A DNA stretch of 64,000 nucleotides from positions 2,920,001 through 2,984,000 of the forward strand of contig NZ_LR134383.1 of NCBI RefSeq assembly GCF_900637635.1, given 5' to 3'. Position numbers and translations under genes: made by a program. The stretch is from Legionella jordanis (GTDB lineage Bacteria > Pseudomonadota > Gammaproteobacteria > Legionellales > Legionellaceae). A model generated the notes under the pieces. The model saw nothing but the letters and a program-made list of their open reading frames with translations, had not been told where the DNA came from and made no database searches. Below, piece after piece: positions 17,136 to 26,826 of the stretch (position 1 is the stretch's first letter; the number at the start of each line of letters is the position of its first letter).

Positions 17136-18054
17136 CTAATTGGCAAGATCAATTCCCTGATGTTTATAATAATTAATCAGTGGCTCAAAACAAGCAATTC
17201 CACCAGATTGAGCAACCCATTTCAGTGGTAATAATTATTGTTAGTGTCGCTTAGATAAGACAAAAAAATATTCTCAATTTCTGTGTCTTTCATAAGCCCT
17301 TCAATGCTTCATGCCGACCTGATTCCCATGAAATCAGACAGGTTTTCAGGTAAATTTGTTTAGAGTTTTTAATAGCCTTCGATGCCCTTCTTCTAAAAGC
17401 ACTTCCAGTGATTTAGACGATTATCCCTTGCAGCTAATTTAAGACCACCTCTGGGTTCCTGGCTCCCCAATTGAATAGCAAACGAAGTTACTCTTCATAG
17501 TTTTGCATAGCAGCCATTGCTAAAGAGTCAAAATTATTATTGTTTTGGTGAGAACCTGGTTGATTTTATCAGGATGGCTAAATACATTGACGGTAAGGGG
17601 AAGGAGCTCATCATTATTTTGAGAAAAAATCTGCGGCAATATTTTTTTAGCGAGGAGCGATTCGTTGCTAGCAATATAGATTTTACCTTGACTGGGATCA
17701 TAAACTCTAAACTCGCCATTCACCACGGGAGTCGCAATAGTATGAGTTGGGCTAGCCACTGTCATTGCAATTTCATTAGTTTTTAAATGTTTAAAGATTT
17801 GTCCCCAAACCGATGGACTGGCTACCAGTCCAAGGTCATATTGTTTAGCCATTGCCTTGGGTGGCGCAGCAGTTGCACTTTCAATTTTTAATAAAGAACC
17901 TGCATCATCCTGACAGAGTTTTTTATTAAATACCTGGGATAAAAAATGCATATAGGACTTTAGCAAAATTTCTCAAGTCACTATTTCTTGCAGACGATTC
18001 CATGGGGACGTGGCTTTTTATTTTTGCTTTAGAAATTCTAGAGGCTTCATCCAC
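17136..18054 (-). pseudogene. Decayed ankyrin-repeat protein gene, possibly an effector
   Basis: Read on the minus strand from 18054, the sequence encodes continuous protein only if frames are switched. Part 1 (VDEASRISKAKIK ... NFAKVLYAF) joins FLSQVFNKKLC if one T of the T6 run near 17941-17946 is removed. The 17520-17951 frame holds a domain with HTIATPV...EFRVYDPSQG, resembling the His/Asp part of YopT/C58 cysteine peptidases. Adding one A near 17545 continues into FDSLAMAAMQNYEE, a stop, then LRLLFNWGA, an ankyrin unit. Further frames give GGLKLAARDNRL, then SLEVLLEEGH, then LKWVAQSGGIACFEPLINYY and the final stop at 17136. So at least five lesions. The ancestor was probably about 300 residues. 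Called from reading, not alignment; no catalytic Cys is evident. Confidence 0.75.
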
Positions 18055-18288
18055 TATTATTATAATTCTGTAGTGACTTTTTAAGTGAATAAAATCGGGA
18101 AGATTCTCCTAGACTAGATGAATTTTGTTAAATTAATGATTAGCAAGACTAGGAATGAAGAAGAATTTTACCTCCTAAGGCGTCATAAACCAGGAGTGCG
18201 TTAGAAATGGGAAGCTACTGTTGCAAAGATAACCTTGCTCCTTGACCTTAGGCCTGTTTACAATCAACTATTTACGCCGGTATTTAAA

Positions 18289-18762
18289 ATGGATTTTCTG
18301 ATAAATGTTAATTCCAATCCTGGGATTTTGTATGTGATGCTTCGCTCCTTACTGTTGTTCGCCCTAAGTGTCATTTTAATACGTTATGGTAATCGCCGTT
18401 TCAACTTAAGCACAGGCTTTGATTATTTGTTGTTGGTTATCCTAGGTTCCGTCATTAGCCGTGGGATCAATGGTTCCGCCACTCTTTTAAGCAGCGCTGT
18501 AGCCACAGTCAGCCTTGTTGTTTTTCATCGGCTTATCGCGGTGGCTACTTTCTATTTTAAGAATATTGAATGTTTCTTTAAAGGAGAATCCCATCTGATT
18601 ATTAAAGATGGCAAAATTTTGTTTCATCAATTGAGAAAATATCACATTACAGAAGCGGATCTGTTCTCATCCATGCGAAGTACCATTCACAGTGATGATC
18701 CAAGAGAAATAGCCTTTGCTTACCTGGAAGGTACCGGAAAAATTTCTTTCGTAAAAAAATGA
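18289..18762 (+). CDS. DUF421/YetF-like membrane protein
   Basis: About 157 residues. Two or three membrane segments at the N-terminus (YVMLRSLLLFALSVILIRYG, then YLLLVILGSVISRG) followed by a cytoplasmic domain with LIIKDGKILFHQLRKYHITEADLFSSMR, the YetF C-terminal pattern. YetF-type proteins are membrane proteins induced by stress or during sporulation in other bacteria; the role here is unknown. I prefer the ATG at 18289; a TTG at 18235 would add 18 residues. Neither has a strong SD. Confidence 0.8.
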   Translation: MDFLINVNSNPGILYVMLRSLLLFALSVILIRYGNRRFNLSTGFDYLLLVILGSVISRGINGSATLLSSAVATVSLVVFHRLIAVATFYFKNIECFFKGESHLIIKDGKILFHQLRKYHITEADLFSSMRSTIHSDDPREIAFAYLEGTGKISFVKK

Positions 18763-18961
18763 GGCAGGGTTAGCCTTAACTACTTGTTGTAAATACGAAG
18801 ACATACCCAATTGACAAGCCGCTTGACTGTGTTAAGTTTAAAGTGAGTGTTTAATTTTTTTCAATACTTTATCAATTGGAAAGTATTTATTTTTTAGGGA
18901 GGACAATTTTACTTTCCTATCTAAACAATAACTGTATCGTTTAAGGTACTTGGAGTTAGAA

Positions 18962-19303
18962 ATGGAAGTCTCAAAAGAAACCGTACAAGCAAGTTTTGAG
19001 TTAAACCGTATCGCCGAGGAGTTAGTAGAAATTAAAATTGCGCTGTTTCAATTAGTAGGAATGCTCCATCAACAACTGCAACAAAATCAGGAAATCCCCA
19101 CCCCCCCTATGGAAGAGCCATCACTACCAGAACCCAGTGAACCTCTACCCGCTGATAGACCCGAGCCAGAACCGATTGAACGGCCGGAAACTGAACCTGG
19201 GCATCCAAATGAAAGTGAACCCATCAAGAAACCAGAACCACTGCCTGACAATTTGAAACCGGTCAGTAATTATTTTTCTCAATCTAAAATTAAGGTTATT
19301 TAA
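18962..19303 (+). CDS. Pro/Glu-rich small protein with coiled-coil start
   Basis: About 113 residues. The first 45 form an amphipathic helix (SFELNRIAEELVEIKIALFQLVGMLHQQ); the rest is a low-complexity Pro/Glu tract (repeats such as EPSEP, RPEPEP, KKPEP). No membrane segment. SD GGAG six bases before this ATG. The layout suggests an oligomerising anchor carrying a disordered acidic tail. Family not recognised. Confidence 0.7.
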   Translation: MEVSKETVQASFELNRIAEELVEIKIALFQLVGMLHQQLQQNQEIPTPPMEEPSLPEPSEPLPADRPEPEPIERPETEPGHPNESEPIKKPEPLPDNLKPVSNYFSQSKIKVI

Positions 19304-19324
19304 TTCCATTTAAAAGTCATGTAT

Positions 19325-20131
19325 TCACATAGTGTACTGATCTCTGTCTGCATGGGGCAAGGGACGCGATGAGCGTCTTTGCCAGCAGACCAAAGGAAAA
19401 GCAAATGCTAAAAATAACCATTGGCTCTGCTGTAAGTAAATGGGCCCCTGTTTGATAACAGTCAAACGAAAAACCGCTTGTAGTAGACAAGCCACAATGA
19501 GGATTAGCCCAGAAGCTATTATTTTTTTCTTTGTCGAACTTTTTAAGTAAGTGACATTAAATAGTAACTCTGCCAAATTCAGGCCTAATAAAGAATAAAA
19601 AGCCATCCAGGCATGAGCCGGAAGAGGCCACATCCACTGGCTGTATAGCAGCAATAACAATCCCACAGTCAGTACAACCCCATGCCAATGCTGTGGATAG
19701 CGAAAGGTCAGGAATTGAAATGAACAAAGGAGTAAGGTGGAAAATATTAGGGCACCTATTACATCTTGAGGACCATGATAGCCACAATAAACCAGACTAA
19801 AACCTATGCCGCTTAACAAAAACAGCAGCAATGCACGTAAAAACACATTTGAACATTGATAAATAAACCAGCCATAAAGGGCTGTCGCCAATTGCATATG
19901 ACCGCTGGGAAAGGCAAACCAATGTTTACCCAAAGAAGCAGGCAGAGGAACTTGGAAGCTTACCTTCAAAGCGATATTGAGCAGGATGGTCAGCAATACC
20001 AGGTGAATGAGTTTAAAAAATAACTCCCGGTTTAACCATATATAGCCGATGCAAAGAACAGGAATAATGATTAATGCGTGACTAAATAAAAGAAAAAAAG
20101 AAGCTATATGATCCGACATAAATCCAAGCAT
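19325..20131 (-). CDS. PAP2-superfamily membrane phosphatase-like protein
   Basis: About 268 residues, some eight hydrophobic segments. The PSGH motif (FPSGHMQLATALYGWF) and a later YCGYHGPQDVIGA, which holds the His and Asp of the second and third phosphatase motifs, mark PAP2 enzymes that act on lipid phosphates such as undecaprenyl pyrophosphate or phosphatidic acid. The usual Arg of SRxxxxxH is replaced (CGYH), so activity is less certain. The C-terminal part has extra membrane segments not seen in short PAP2 proteins. ATG at 20131 chosen over a TTG at 20146; no clear SD. Confidence 0.7.
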   Translation of the reverse strand: MLGFMSDHIASFFLLFSHALIIIPVLCIGYIWLNRELFFKLIHLVLLTILLNIALKVSFQVPLPASLGKHWFAFPSGHMQLATALYGWFIYQCSNVFLRALLLFLLSGIGFSLVYCGYHGPQDVIGALIFSTLLLCSFQFLTFRYPQHWHGVVLTVGLLLLLYSQWMWPLPAHAWMAFYSLLGLNLAELLFNVTYLKSSTKKKIIASGLILIVACLLQAVFRLTVIKQGPIYLQQSQWLFLAFAFPLVCWQRRSSRPLPHADRDQYTM

Positions 20132-20264
20132 TGGAAAAAGGTGCAAGATTATCCAAGTGGCGAATAGAAAGCAATGGATTGTCCCTGATGTAAGTCAATG
20201 GCGGAAAGGAGAACAGTAAGCTAAGGTTCGGTTTTTTCTACAATTCAAGTTAAAATTCACAAGT

Positions 20265-20393
20265 TTATCCACAGTTTCTGTGGATTATTCATTCTATCTT
20301 TTTACTTAAAGTTCTTTATTAATTTCAATAAGTTAATGGTGTACATGACTTATTTTTTTGCAGAAATTATTTTTATAAACAAAATTATCCACA
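20265..20393. promoter_or_regulatory. DnaA-box-like cluster in AT-rich spacer
   Basis: The 283-base gap between the PAP2-like gene and the large unknown gene is very AT-rich. It has two exact copies of the DnaA box TTATCCACA (20265-20273 and 20385-20393, same strand) and an inverted near-copy TGTGGATTA (20279-20287). The first and the inverted one form a perfect 8-bp hairpin ATCCACAG-TTT-CTGTGGAT (20267-20285). No dnaA or other replication gene is near. Possible DnaA titration or regulatory site; origin function not shown. Confidence 0.5.
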
Positions 20394-20429
20394 GTGTCTT
20401 TGTCAGCATTGCAAGGAACCTGCAGGAGC

Positions 20430-22067
20430 TCATTCTTTATTCAAATAAGTCCTTCTTTCATTCATGGTTTCAATGCTATTGATTACTGTTTGATAGCAAA
20501 TTTCATTCATGATAGGTATATCGCGTAAAGGCCGCCCTGAATGAATGGCATAAGCAATAAAAAGACTGTCTTGCCAAATTTTTTCCCTTCGGGTTGCTTT
20601 GGATTTTACCCATAGTGCAATCCATAGGAAATGAAACAACCATTTTTCCCTTTGTTTTTCGAATTCCTGATTAAAGACTGCATCGATTGCCTCCTCCATG
20701 GCACAGGCTTTCACACCATCAACAATGGTGCAGCAGCGGTTTACTAATTTATCAATATGTGGATTCTCGACGAACCAAGATTCGGTAAAACGCTTGTTTT
20801 TTGGCCAGAATTTGGAACGTTGAAAAGATTTGTCCATGGCCTCGGGAGTAAACGGGCTAATTTGAATGCTAAGATGCTCAATTAGATGGGGAATATCCAT
20901 AAGCTGCGGAAGAAAATGCCAGTTTAGTAATTCTTGCAGTTCAAGCAAATGCAAATCGGGCATGCCCCCTTGGGCGATCATGATAGCCAGAAAATGGCTG
21001 GTTATCATTTTAAGATAACTGGGTTCGACCTCTCGTAAAGTAACGCTCGAATCAAAAGCTTCGGAATAATATTTGGGAACTTCGCCTGCTGGAATTTCAG
21101 CAGTAACCCATGCGTCTTTAATTCCGAAATCTTGTTTAAACAACAAACCGCATAAATGATGTTTCCGATTCTTTTTTACATGGATAAAAACACCTTGAGC
21201 GCCACTGCCATCAACCTCACTGGCTTGAATGCGAATTTTAGGCGTAAATTCATCAGCATTAAATACTACCCCCCTCATTCTCTGCATTTTTATCCAATAA
21301 TCAAATTGATCATGATAAATTGAAGGATACCAATTTTTAATTGCTTGCAAACGTGATAGTGAGATGGAACTTATCGTCACGGTTTTAAATAATTGATCGA
21401 AAACCGCCATCACCACATCGCGAACTTCTTTTTTGGGATGCAGTAAAGTTAAAATTGCAATGTCCTGTCCCTCTTCTATGCTGTACAAATCCAAAATTAA
21501 ATCGGCAAAAAAATCCGCAGGCATGGCATAGCTTTGTGCGAAAAAATTTTCAGCAATGTCGAACTCAGATAAGTCGGATAAATCGTTAATCATTTCTCGG
21601 ATGGCATTCAGGTGATCAAGCTCTTCTTCGGCGGTTAGTTCTCCTTCCTGCCCTGCCAAATTGAGGTAAGCATCTTGCAACTCTGAAGACAATTCGACAT
21701 GTACCTCATAAAAAGCGTTTAAGATAGGCAACCAAAAGCTTAAGGACTGCTTGCCTTTATTGATTGCCTCGGCAATCCTAAGCATTAATTGATTAATCGT
21801 TCTCCCTGCCGTTTTATTGCCTGTCTCTGCTGCAGCCTGTAGTTGAGCAACGCAGATATCGAGGGCAAACACGCAAGCTGAATAAAAAGCCCTTTCGCTA
21901 TCCACCTCATCATCTTCAAGCGTTTCAATGAGTTTAACTATTGCAAGGGCTAGATTTGGATCTTGCAGGAAGGGAGTATAATGCTGTGGATCAGGGTCTG
22001 CATTTTGATCGATAAGCGCAGCCATGTCCCTTATCCATATTTTTAAATTATCAAAGTCTGCTGTCAT
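20430..22067 (-). CDS. Large hypothetical protein, about 545 aa
   Basis: Soluble, mostly helical protein rich in acidic and aromatic residues, without signal peptide or membrane segment. Helical repeats and Leu-rich stretches (LLTLLHPKKEVRDVVMAVFDQLF) suggest a HEAT-like or all-alpha scaffold; no catalytic motif recognised. A longer frame to 22181 would run deep into yciA, so I set the start at the ATG at 22067, overlapping yciA by 17 bases. Last gene of the tex-yciA run, so probably co-transcribed. Function unknown. Confidence 0.75.
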   Translation of the reverse strand: MTADFDNLKIWIRDMAALIDQNADPDPQHYTPFLQDPNLALAIVKLIETLEDDEVDSERAFYSACVFALDICVAQLQAAAETGNKTAGRTINQLMLRIAEAINKGKQSLSFWLPILNAFYEVHVELSSELQDAYLNLAGQEGELTAEEELDHLNAIREMINDLSDLSEFDIAENFFAQSYAMPADFFADLILDLYSIEEGQDIAILTLLHPKKEVRDVVMAVFDQLFKTVTISSISLSRLQAIKNWYPSIYHDQFDYWIKMQRMRGVVFNADEFTPKIRIQASEVDGSGAQGVFIHVKKNRKHHLCGLLFKQDFGIKDAWVTAEIPAGEVPKYYSEAFDSSVTLREVEPSYLKMITSHFLAIMIAQGGMPDLHLLELQELLNWHFLPQLMDIPHLIEHLSIQISPFTPEAMDKSFQRSKFWPKNKRFTESWFVENPHIDKLVNRCCTIVDGVKACAMEEAIDAVFNQEFEKQREKWLFHFLWIALWVKSKATRREKIWQDSLFIAYAIHSGRPLRDIPIMNEICYQTVINSIETMNERRTYLNKE

Positions 22068-22443
22068 TATTGTTGGGAACCTTTCTGGGATTTCCTTCTT
22101 CATCAACGGCGACAAACACAAAAGTTCCTTCAGTGACTTTGAATTGTCCACCTGTAGTAGCCGGCTCAGCCCATACTTCAACCGCGATGGTCATAGAGGT
22201 GTTACCTGTTTTCATTAACTCAACGTGGCAACTAACAATATCGCCAACATGAACGGGCTTTAGAAAAGTCATGCTATGAATAGCCACGGTTACAACGCGG
22301 CCATGGGCAATTTTTTTGGCTAAAACACCGGCCGCCAGATCCATTTGTGACACCAACCAACCGCCAAAAATATCGCCGTTGGCGTTGGTGTCTGCTGGCA
22401 TGGCCAGGGTTTGGATTGTTATTTCTCCACGTGGTCTGCTCAT
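22051..22443 (-). CDS. yciA: Acyl-CoA thioesterase YciA
   Basis: 130-residue hot-dog-fold thioesterase that cleaves acyl-CoA esters. The pattern GEITIQTLAMPADTNANGDIFGGWL is the YciA hallmark, containing the catalytic Asp in NANGDIFGGW; HVGDIVSCHVEL and the C-terminal FVFVAVDEEGNPR follow as in the family. Starts 4 bases after the tex stop on the same strand, so likely translated from the same mRNA. The C-terminal tail is short and Asn-rich. Confidence 0.95.
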   Translation of the reverse strand: MSRPRGEITIQTLAMPADTNANGDIFGGWLVSQMDLAAGVLAKKIAHGRVVTVAIHSMTFLKPVHVGDIVSCHVELMKTGNTSMTIAVEVWAEPATTGGQFKVTEGTFVFVAVDEEGNPRKVPNNNDSRL

Positions 22444-22447
22444 AAGC

Positions 22448-24790
22448 TTAGGAACTGCGCTTTAATTTGGCCAATGCATCCGCCATGGCTGTATTGAAAA
22501 CCGTTTTCTTAGGTTCTGCTTTCTTAGCACCCGCTTTAACTGCTGCCACTTTTTTTGGAGTCTGGCTTTTTTTATTTACCACCTGCTGCGGCTTGGATAC
22601 TTTTTTCGCTGCAGTAGACATTTTCTCTTCATTCAGCTTCATGCTGAGACCAATTCGACGACGCTCTTTATCCACCTCGATGACTTTTACCTTGATAATA
22701 TCACCTGCTTTCACCACAGAATGAGGGTCGCTAATGAAGCGATCAGTCATTGCAGAGATATGAACCAAACCATCCTGGTGCACACCAATATCAACAAAGG
22801 CTCCGAAGTTGGTGACATTAGACACAACCCCTTCCAGAATCATGCCTTCTTCCAAATCCTTTATGTCTTCGACCCCTTCTTTGAAATTAGCCGTTTTGAA
22901 TTCGGGGCGTGGATCACGGCCTGGTTTTTCCAATTCTTTGAGAATATCGCGAATAGTGGGTAACCCATAATGACCATCTGTATAATGCTCGGCATTAATG
23001 CTTTGCAACAGTTCGCGATTGCCGATTACTTGGCCAATTTCAACGTTTTTCTCAGTTAAAATTCTTTCAACTAAAGGATAAGCCTCGGGGTGTACACAAG
23101 AAGCATCCAAGGGATTATCACCGTTCATAATCCGCAAGAAACCAGCGGCTTGTTCAAACGATTTCTCCCCCATGCGCGCCACATTTTTAAGCTGCTCACG
23201 GTTTTTGAAGGCACCATGTTCATCGCGGTACTGGACGAGATTACGCGCTAAGGCCTCATTAAGGCCAGAAACTCGGGTCAATAAAGGCACTGATGCCGTA
23301 TTGACATCGACTCCCACAGCATTCACGCAATCTTCAACAACCCCATCCAAAGAGCGTGCAAGGCGAGCTTGATTCACATCATGCTGGTATTGTCCAACCC
23401 CAATGGATTTAGGTTCAATTTTGACCAATTCAGCCAAAGGATCTTGCAGCCGTCTGGCAATTGATACCGCCCCGCGCAAAGAAACATCCAAATCTGGAAA
23501 CTCATTGGCAGCCAATTCAGAAGCGGAATACACGGAAGCACCTGCTTCATTCACGACAATTTTGTTCACTTTTAGATCGGGATACATTTTCATCATATCC
23601 GCGACCAATCTCTCCGTTTCGCGAGAACCGGTACCGTTGCCAATACTAATAAGGCTCGCCCCATATTTGGCTGTAAATTTAGCCAATTCGGCAATTGCCT
23701 GGTGCCATTCATTTTGCGGGGCGAATGGAAAAACAGTGGTGTAGTCAAGCAGTTTACCAGTCCCATCTATCACCACGACTTTCACACCCGTACGGATTCC
23801 TGGATCAAGGCCAATAGTCACTTGATGCCCAGCTGGGGCTGCCAAGAGAAGATCACGCAAATTGCGCGCAAAGACGTGAATGGCTTCTTCATCAGCCATT
23901 TCGCGCAAGCGAGAAAATAATTCCAACTCCAATTTTGTGAATAATTTAATCTTCCAGGTGAGGCGAACCGTTTCCAATAACCAGGTATCTGCAGAACGTT
24001 TGCCATCGCTGATGTTAAAATAGGCGGCTGTACGTCGCTCACCGTACTCTGGTTCATTGGGCAAACTGAGACTGAGCTGCAGAATGCTTTCGCGGCGTCC
24101 GCGGAACAAGGCTAAGGCCCGATGAGAAGGAATTTTTTTAATCGGCTCAGCATACTCAAAATAATCAGCAAATTTGCTACCTGCTGCTTTCTTATCCGAA
24201 GCCACGGTTGATGTTAAAACTGCATGTTGCCATAGGTATTCACGGAGCTCATTGAGCAGCTCTGCGTCTTCAGCAAATTTCTCCATAAGAATTTGCCGAG
24301 CTCCTTCAAGAGCAGCTTTACTGTCTTCAATACCCGCTTCAACATTAATAAAATCTGCAGCGTAGCTTTCTGGTAGTAAATTGGGATCTTGCCACAAAGC
24401 CAAAGCAAGTGGCTCCAAACCGGCCTCTTTTGCTATTTGAGCTTTCGTTCGGCGTTTCGGGCGATAAGGCAAATACAAATCTTCAAGACGAGTTTTGGTA
24501 TCTGCAGCAAGAATGGCTTTTTCAAGTTCAGGCGTCAGTTTGTCCTGATCGCGAATGGATTGCAAAATCACATTTCGACGCTCACTCAATTCACGGATGT
24601 ATAGCAAGCGTTCTGCCAAATGCCGCAATTGACTGTCATCCAGTCCACCGGTGGCTTCTTTACGGTAACGCGCAATAAAGGGAACGGTTGCTCCTTCATC
24701 CAGTAAACGAATAGCCGTTTCAACTTGCGAAACTTGGACTTTAAGCTCATGAGCAATAATAGTCGCTGCCGCCAATGTCTCTTGAATCAT
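22448..24790 (-). CDS. tex: Transcription accessory protein Tex
   Basis: 780-residue nucleic-acid-binding protein. Order seen: N-terminal helical Tex domain ([25 protein letters not shown] is very characteristic), YqgF-like RNase H fold ([18 protein letters not shown] near 330), helix-hairpin-helix region with VGVDVNTAS and [13 protein letters not shown] (about 495-545), and an S1 domain ([24 protein letters not shown], about 650). A Lys/Ala-rich tail follows. Binds RNA and helps transcription; implicated in virulence gene expression in several pathogens. SD GGGATG before ATG. First gene of the tex-yciA-unknown run. Confidence 0.97.
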   Translation of the reverse strand: MIQETLAAATIIAHELKVQVSQVETAIRLLDEGATVPFIARYRKEATGGLDDSQLRHLAERLLYIRELSERRNVILQSIRDQDKLTPELEKAILAADTKTRLEDLYLPYRPKRRTKAQIAKEAGLEPLALALWQDPNLLPESYAADFINVEAGIEDSKAALEGARQILMEKFAEDAELLNELREYLWQHAVLTSTVASDKKAAGSKFADYFEYAEPIKKIPSHRALALFRGRRESILQLSLSLPNEPEYGERRTAAYFNISDGKRSADTWLLETVRLTWKIKLFTKLELELFSRLREMADEEAIHVFARNLRDLLLAAPAGHQVTIGLDPGIRTGVKVVVIDGTGKLLDYTTVFPFAPQNEWHQAIAELAKFTAKYGASLISIGNGTGSRETERLVADMMKMYPDLKVNKIVVNEAGASVYSASELAANEFPDLDVSLRGAVSIARRLQDPLAELVKIEPKSIGVGQYQHDVNQARLARSLDGVVEDCVNAVGVDVNTASVPLLTRVSGLNEALARNLVQYRDEHGAFKNREQLKNVARMGEKSFEQAAGFLRIMNGDNPLDASCVHPEAYPLVERILTEKNVEIGQVIGNRELLQSINAEHYTDGHYGLPTIRDILKELEKPGRDPRPEFKTANFKEGVEDIKDLEEGMILEGVVSNVTNFGAFVDIGVHQDGLVHISAMTDRFISDPHSVVKAGDIIKVKVIEVDKERRRIGLSMKLNEEKMSTAAKKVSKPQQVVNKKSQTPKKVAAVKAGAKKAEPKKTVFNTAMADALAKLKRSS

Positions 24791-24928
24791 TCACATCCCC
24801 GTAAAACGTTTAAAAAAACGCAAACATTATATACCGATTAATTCAACTTTTGCGAACTTTGACGTGGGCAATTTTAATGAAATTAATTGCAATACTTGTA
24901 CAAATGGTTTTTTACAGCAAGAACAGCT

Positions 24929-25357
24929 CTAGGGAGTTAAGCTCGAATCTTGGTCATCATCTTTTGGCTCGTCTTGTTTTTGCAAATTAAAAAAGCTTGA
25001 ATACGATGGTTCCTTTGATTTTTTCTTAGTGGCTGTCCCCTCCACCTCCTCTTCTGCTTTTCTCTTGGATGGTGTATCTGGAACTTTTTGTTCAAGAGAC
25101 TTGCCTGCCAAAGAGGTTGTGGCTGGAATGCACTTGGTTATCTCCAAGCTTGCGCTTTCATCTTCAATAATATGATTAACGTAGACCGTTGTTTTCTCTT
25201 CCTCAGTCGAATACTGCGAACTTTCGCCAGCATTTGAACGGCTTGAATCGGTTAAATTTTCCCAAGCGTTATCGCTGGATTCAGAATCCGATTGTTTAAT
25301 GCGTTTTTGTTCCTCATCTGAAGAGAGTGAAGGGTTTAACGACTGGGATTTTTTCAT
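24929..25357 (-). CDS. Acidic Ser-rich unknown with bipartite NLS-like motif
   Basis: 142 residues from the ATG at 25357 (MKKSQSLNPS). No membrane segment or signal peptide. Very rich in Ser/Glu/Asp. Near the C-terminus KRK, ten residues, KKKSK forms a bipartite nuclear-localisation-type signal (SKRKAEEEVEGTATKKKSKE). The C-terminus (KQDEPKDDDQDSSLTP) is acidic and polar, as in many Dot/Icm substrates. Divergently transcribed from a second NLS-bearing gene. Candidate secreted effector by inference; no homology recognised. Confidence 0.6.
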   Translation of the reverse strand: MKKSQSLNPSLSSDEEQKRIKQSDSESSDNAWENLTDSSRSNAGESSQYSTEEEKTTVYVNHIIEDESASLEITKCIPATTSLAGKSLEQKVPDTPSKRKAEEEVEGTATKKKSKEPSYSSFFNLQKQDEPKDDDQDSSLTP

Positions 25358-25526
25358 AATAAATGCACTTAATGCTGTGTTTATAGATAAATAATAATAC
25401 ATTCCCCTGCATTAAAGAATAATTATTGTACTTTTTGTAAAAATTTATTGTCAGCTTTCCGTTAAAACATTTGAACCCAGTAGCAGGATGAATTATTGTG
25501 TGTCAGGCATCTTCATAGGAGAAAGC

Positions 25527-26759
25527 ATGTTTGGAATAAAAGGCGCAGGAAGTACAAACACCCAGCAACCTAAAATTGAGTCTGAAACAGAAAATCTGTT
25601 ATTTGATTTACCTCAGGAATTGTTTGATGCTTTTCAAAGAGAAGGTTTTTTAATAGAACCCTCTAATCCTGCATTTACTTTCCCAGAGGATGCTTCTACC
25701 TTGCAGTCTCATGGAGATGCAATGGCTGGACTAACTCTACCTTTAGTTGGGCATTTAGAATCACAAGAGAGCGGTCCCCCTCGGAAACGAAAGGCGCCAG
25801 ACAACTCTCCTCCAGAGAATACAGTCAAAAATGCATCAACCCCAACATTCTCTTCTGTTTATCGCCGCAAATGGGTCTATTTGGATTTGATGCCGAGGGC
25901 CATTCCCTTAAAGGAGAAATTCGTACCCGAATCATTCTACCCACAAAACAATGGGCATGCGCGAGTGAAACAACCCTATACATTACCGTGCGGGAGGCAA
26001 ATCATCACGCTTGGTTATTGGTATTACTTGAATTCAAAACAAAAAATAAAATATAGATTTGACAATGGTGAACCTATTCCAGCAGAACGAATAACCGATT
26101 GGGTCAAAGCCGTTAGACAATTGGATGGCCGAAAAATAATTACTGAAGAGGCATTTTTTATTAGAAAATTCCGCCTTGTGAGCACGCCTTCACAGGTTTT
26201 ACCGCGCGAGGAGGTCCGCCGCCATCTTAAATACAATCCTCATGACGGGAAATGCTATGTGAATGGTCAAGAAGTAACCTGGGGAGCTCTCAGCAGAATA
26301 CCAAAAAGCTTTCAAGAGCAACTGCTAACCACTTCGCAACTCCTGCCGTCTCCGTCCATTCCTGTCTTAACAGCACCAATGCAAGCACATCCATTTGAAA
26401 TGAATTTAAGTGTAGATAGTGGGCAATTTGGTTCAGTGGAATGCCTGGCAGAGGAGCATCAGGAATCAATACACCTTCAGTTTGGAAATAATCCTCCCCC
26501 ACAAACCAATGCCGATCTCCCAAGTCCCATTCAAGCTTCGCCCATTGATACTATCCCAATGACTCCAGAAAGACGGCAACAAATAGAGAATAAATTAAGG
26601 GAAATTCATAGCCCCTTTTATCCGGCTAGATTTTACTCCCATCTTGCCTATGGACAACAACTGCAAACTCCAACTTTTTTTGCCTCAAAAAATCAATTAG
26701 CCTTTTCAAAGCAGAACTCCGAAATGCCGGAGTCAGAATTCAGCGTGAATACGCTTTAA
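25527..26759 (+). CDS. Hypothetical protein with monopartite NLS-like motif, candidate effector
   Basis: 410 residues from the ATG at 25527 (SD GGAG, seven bases). Disordered N-terminus, then PPRKRKAPDN at about residues 96-105, a classic monopartite NLS. A folded central part (about 120-280) contains WVYLDLMPRAIPLKEKF, GYWYYLNSKQKIKYRF and VRRHLKYNPHDGKCYVNG; I do not recognise the family. The C-terminal third is Pro/Gln/Ser-rich and ends in an acidic E-block type tail (EMPESEFSVNTL), as seen in Dot/Icm substrates. Divergent from the other NLS gene across about 170 bases. Confidence 0.62.
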   Translation: MFGIKGAGSTNTQQPKIESETENLLFDLPQELFDAFQREGFLIEPSNPAFTFPEDASTLQSHGDAMAGLTLPLVGHLESQESGPPRKRKAPDNSPPENTVKNASTPTFSSVYRRKWVYLDLMPRAIPLKEKFVPESFYPQNNGHARVKQPYTLPCGRQIITLGYWYYLNSKQKIKYRFDNGEPIPAERITDWVKAVRQLDGRKIITEEAFFIRKFRLVSTPSQVLPREEVRRHLKYNPHDGKCYVNGQEVTWGALSRIPKSFQEQLLTTSQLLPSPSIPVLTAPMQAHPFEMNLSVDSGQFGSVECLAEEHQESIHLQFGNNPPPQTNADLPSPIQASPIDTIPMTPERRQQIENKLREIHSPFYPARFYSHLAYGQQLQTPTFFASKNQLAFSKQNSEMPESEFSVNTL

Positions 26760-26767
26760 TCTGCCGG

Positions 26768-26790
26768 TTTGCTGGGTTAATCCCAGCAAA
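26768..26790. terminator. Hairpin between convergent genes
   Basis: Perfect 9-bp stem TTTGCTGGG / CCCAGCAAA with a 5-base loop, 8 bases after the stop of the NLS gene. Followed by TTG and mixed sequence, not a long T-run. Confidence 0.6.
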
Positions 26791-26826
26791 TTGCCACCAT
26801 TCCCTAAGGGATTAGCTACTTGGCTG

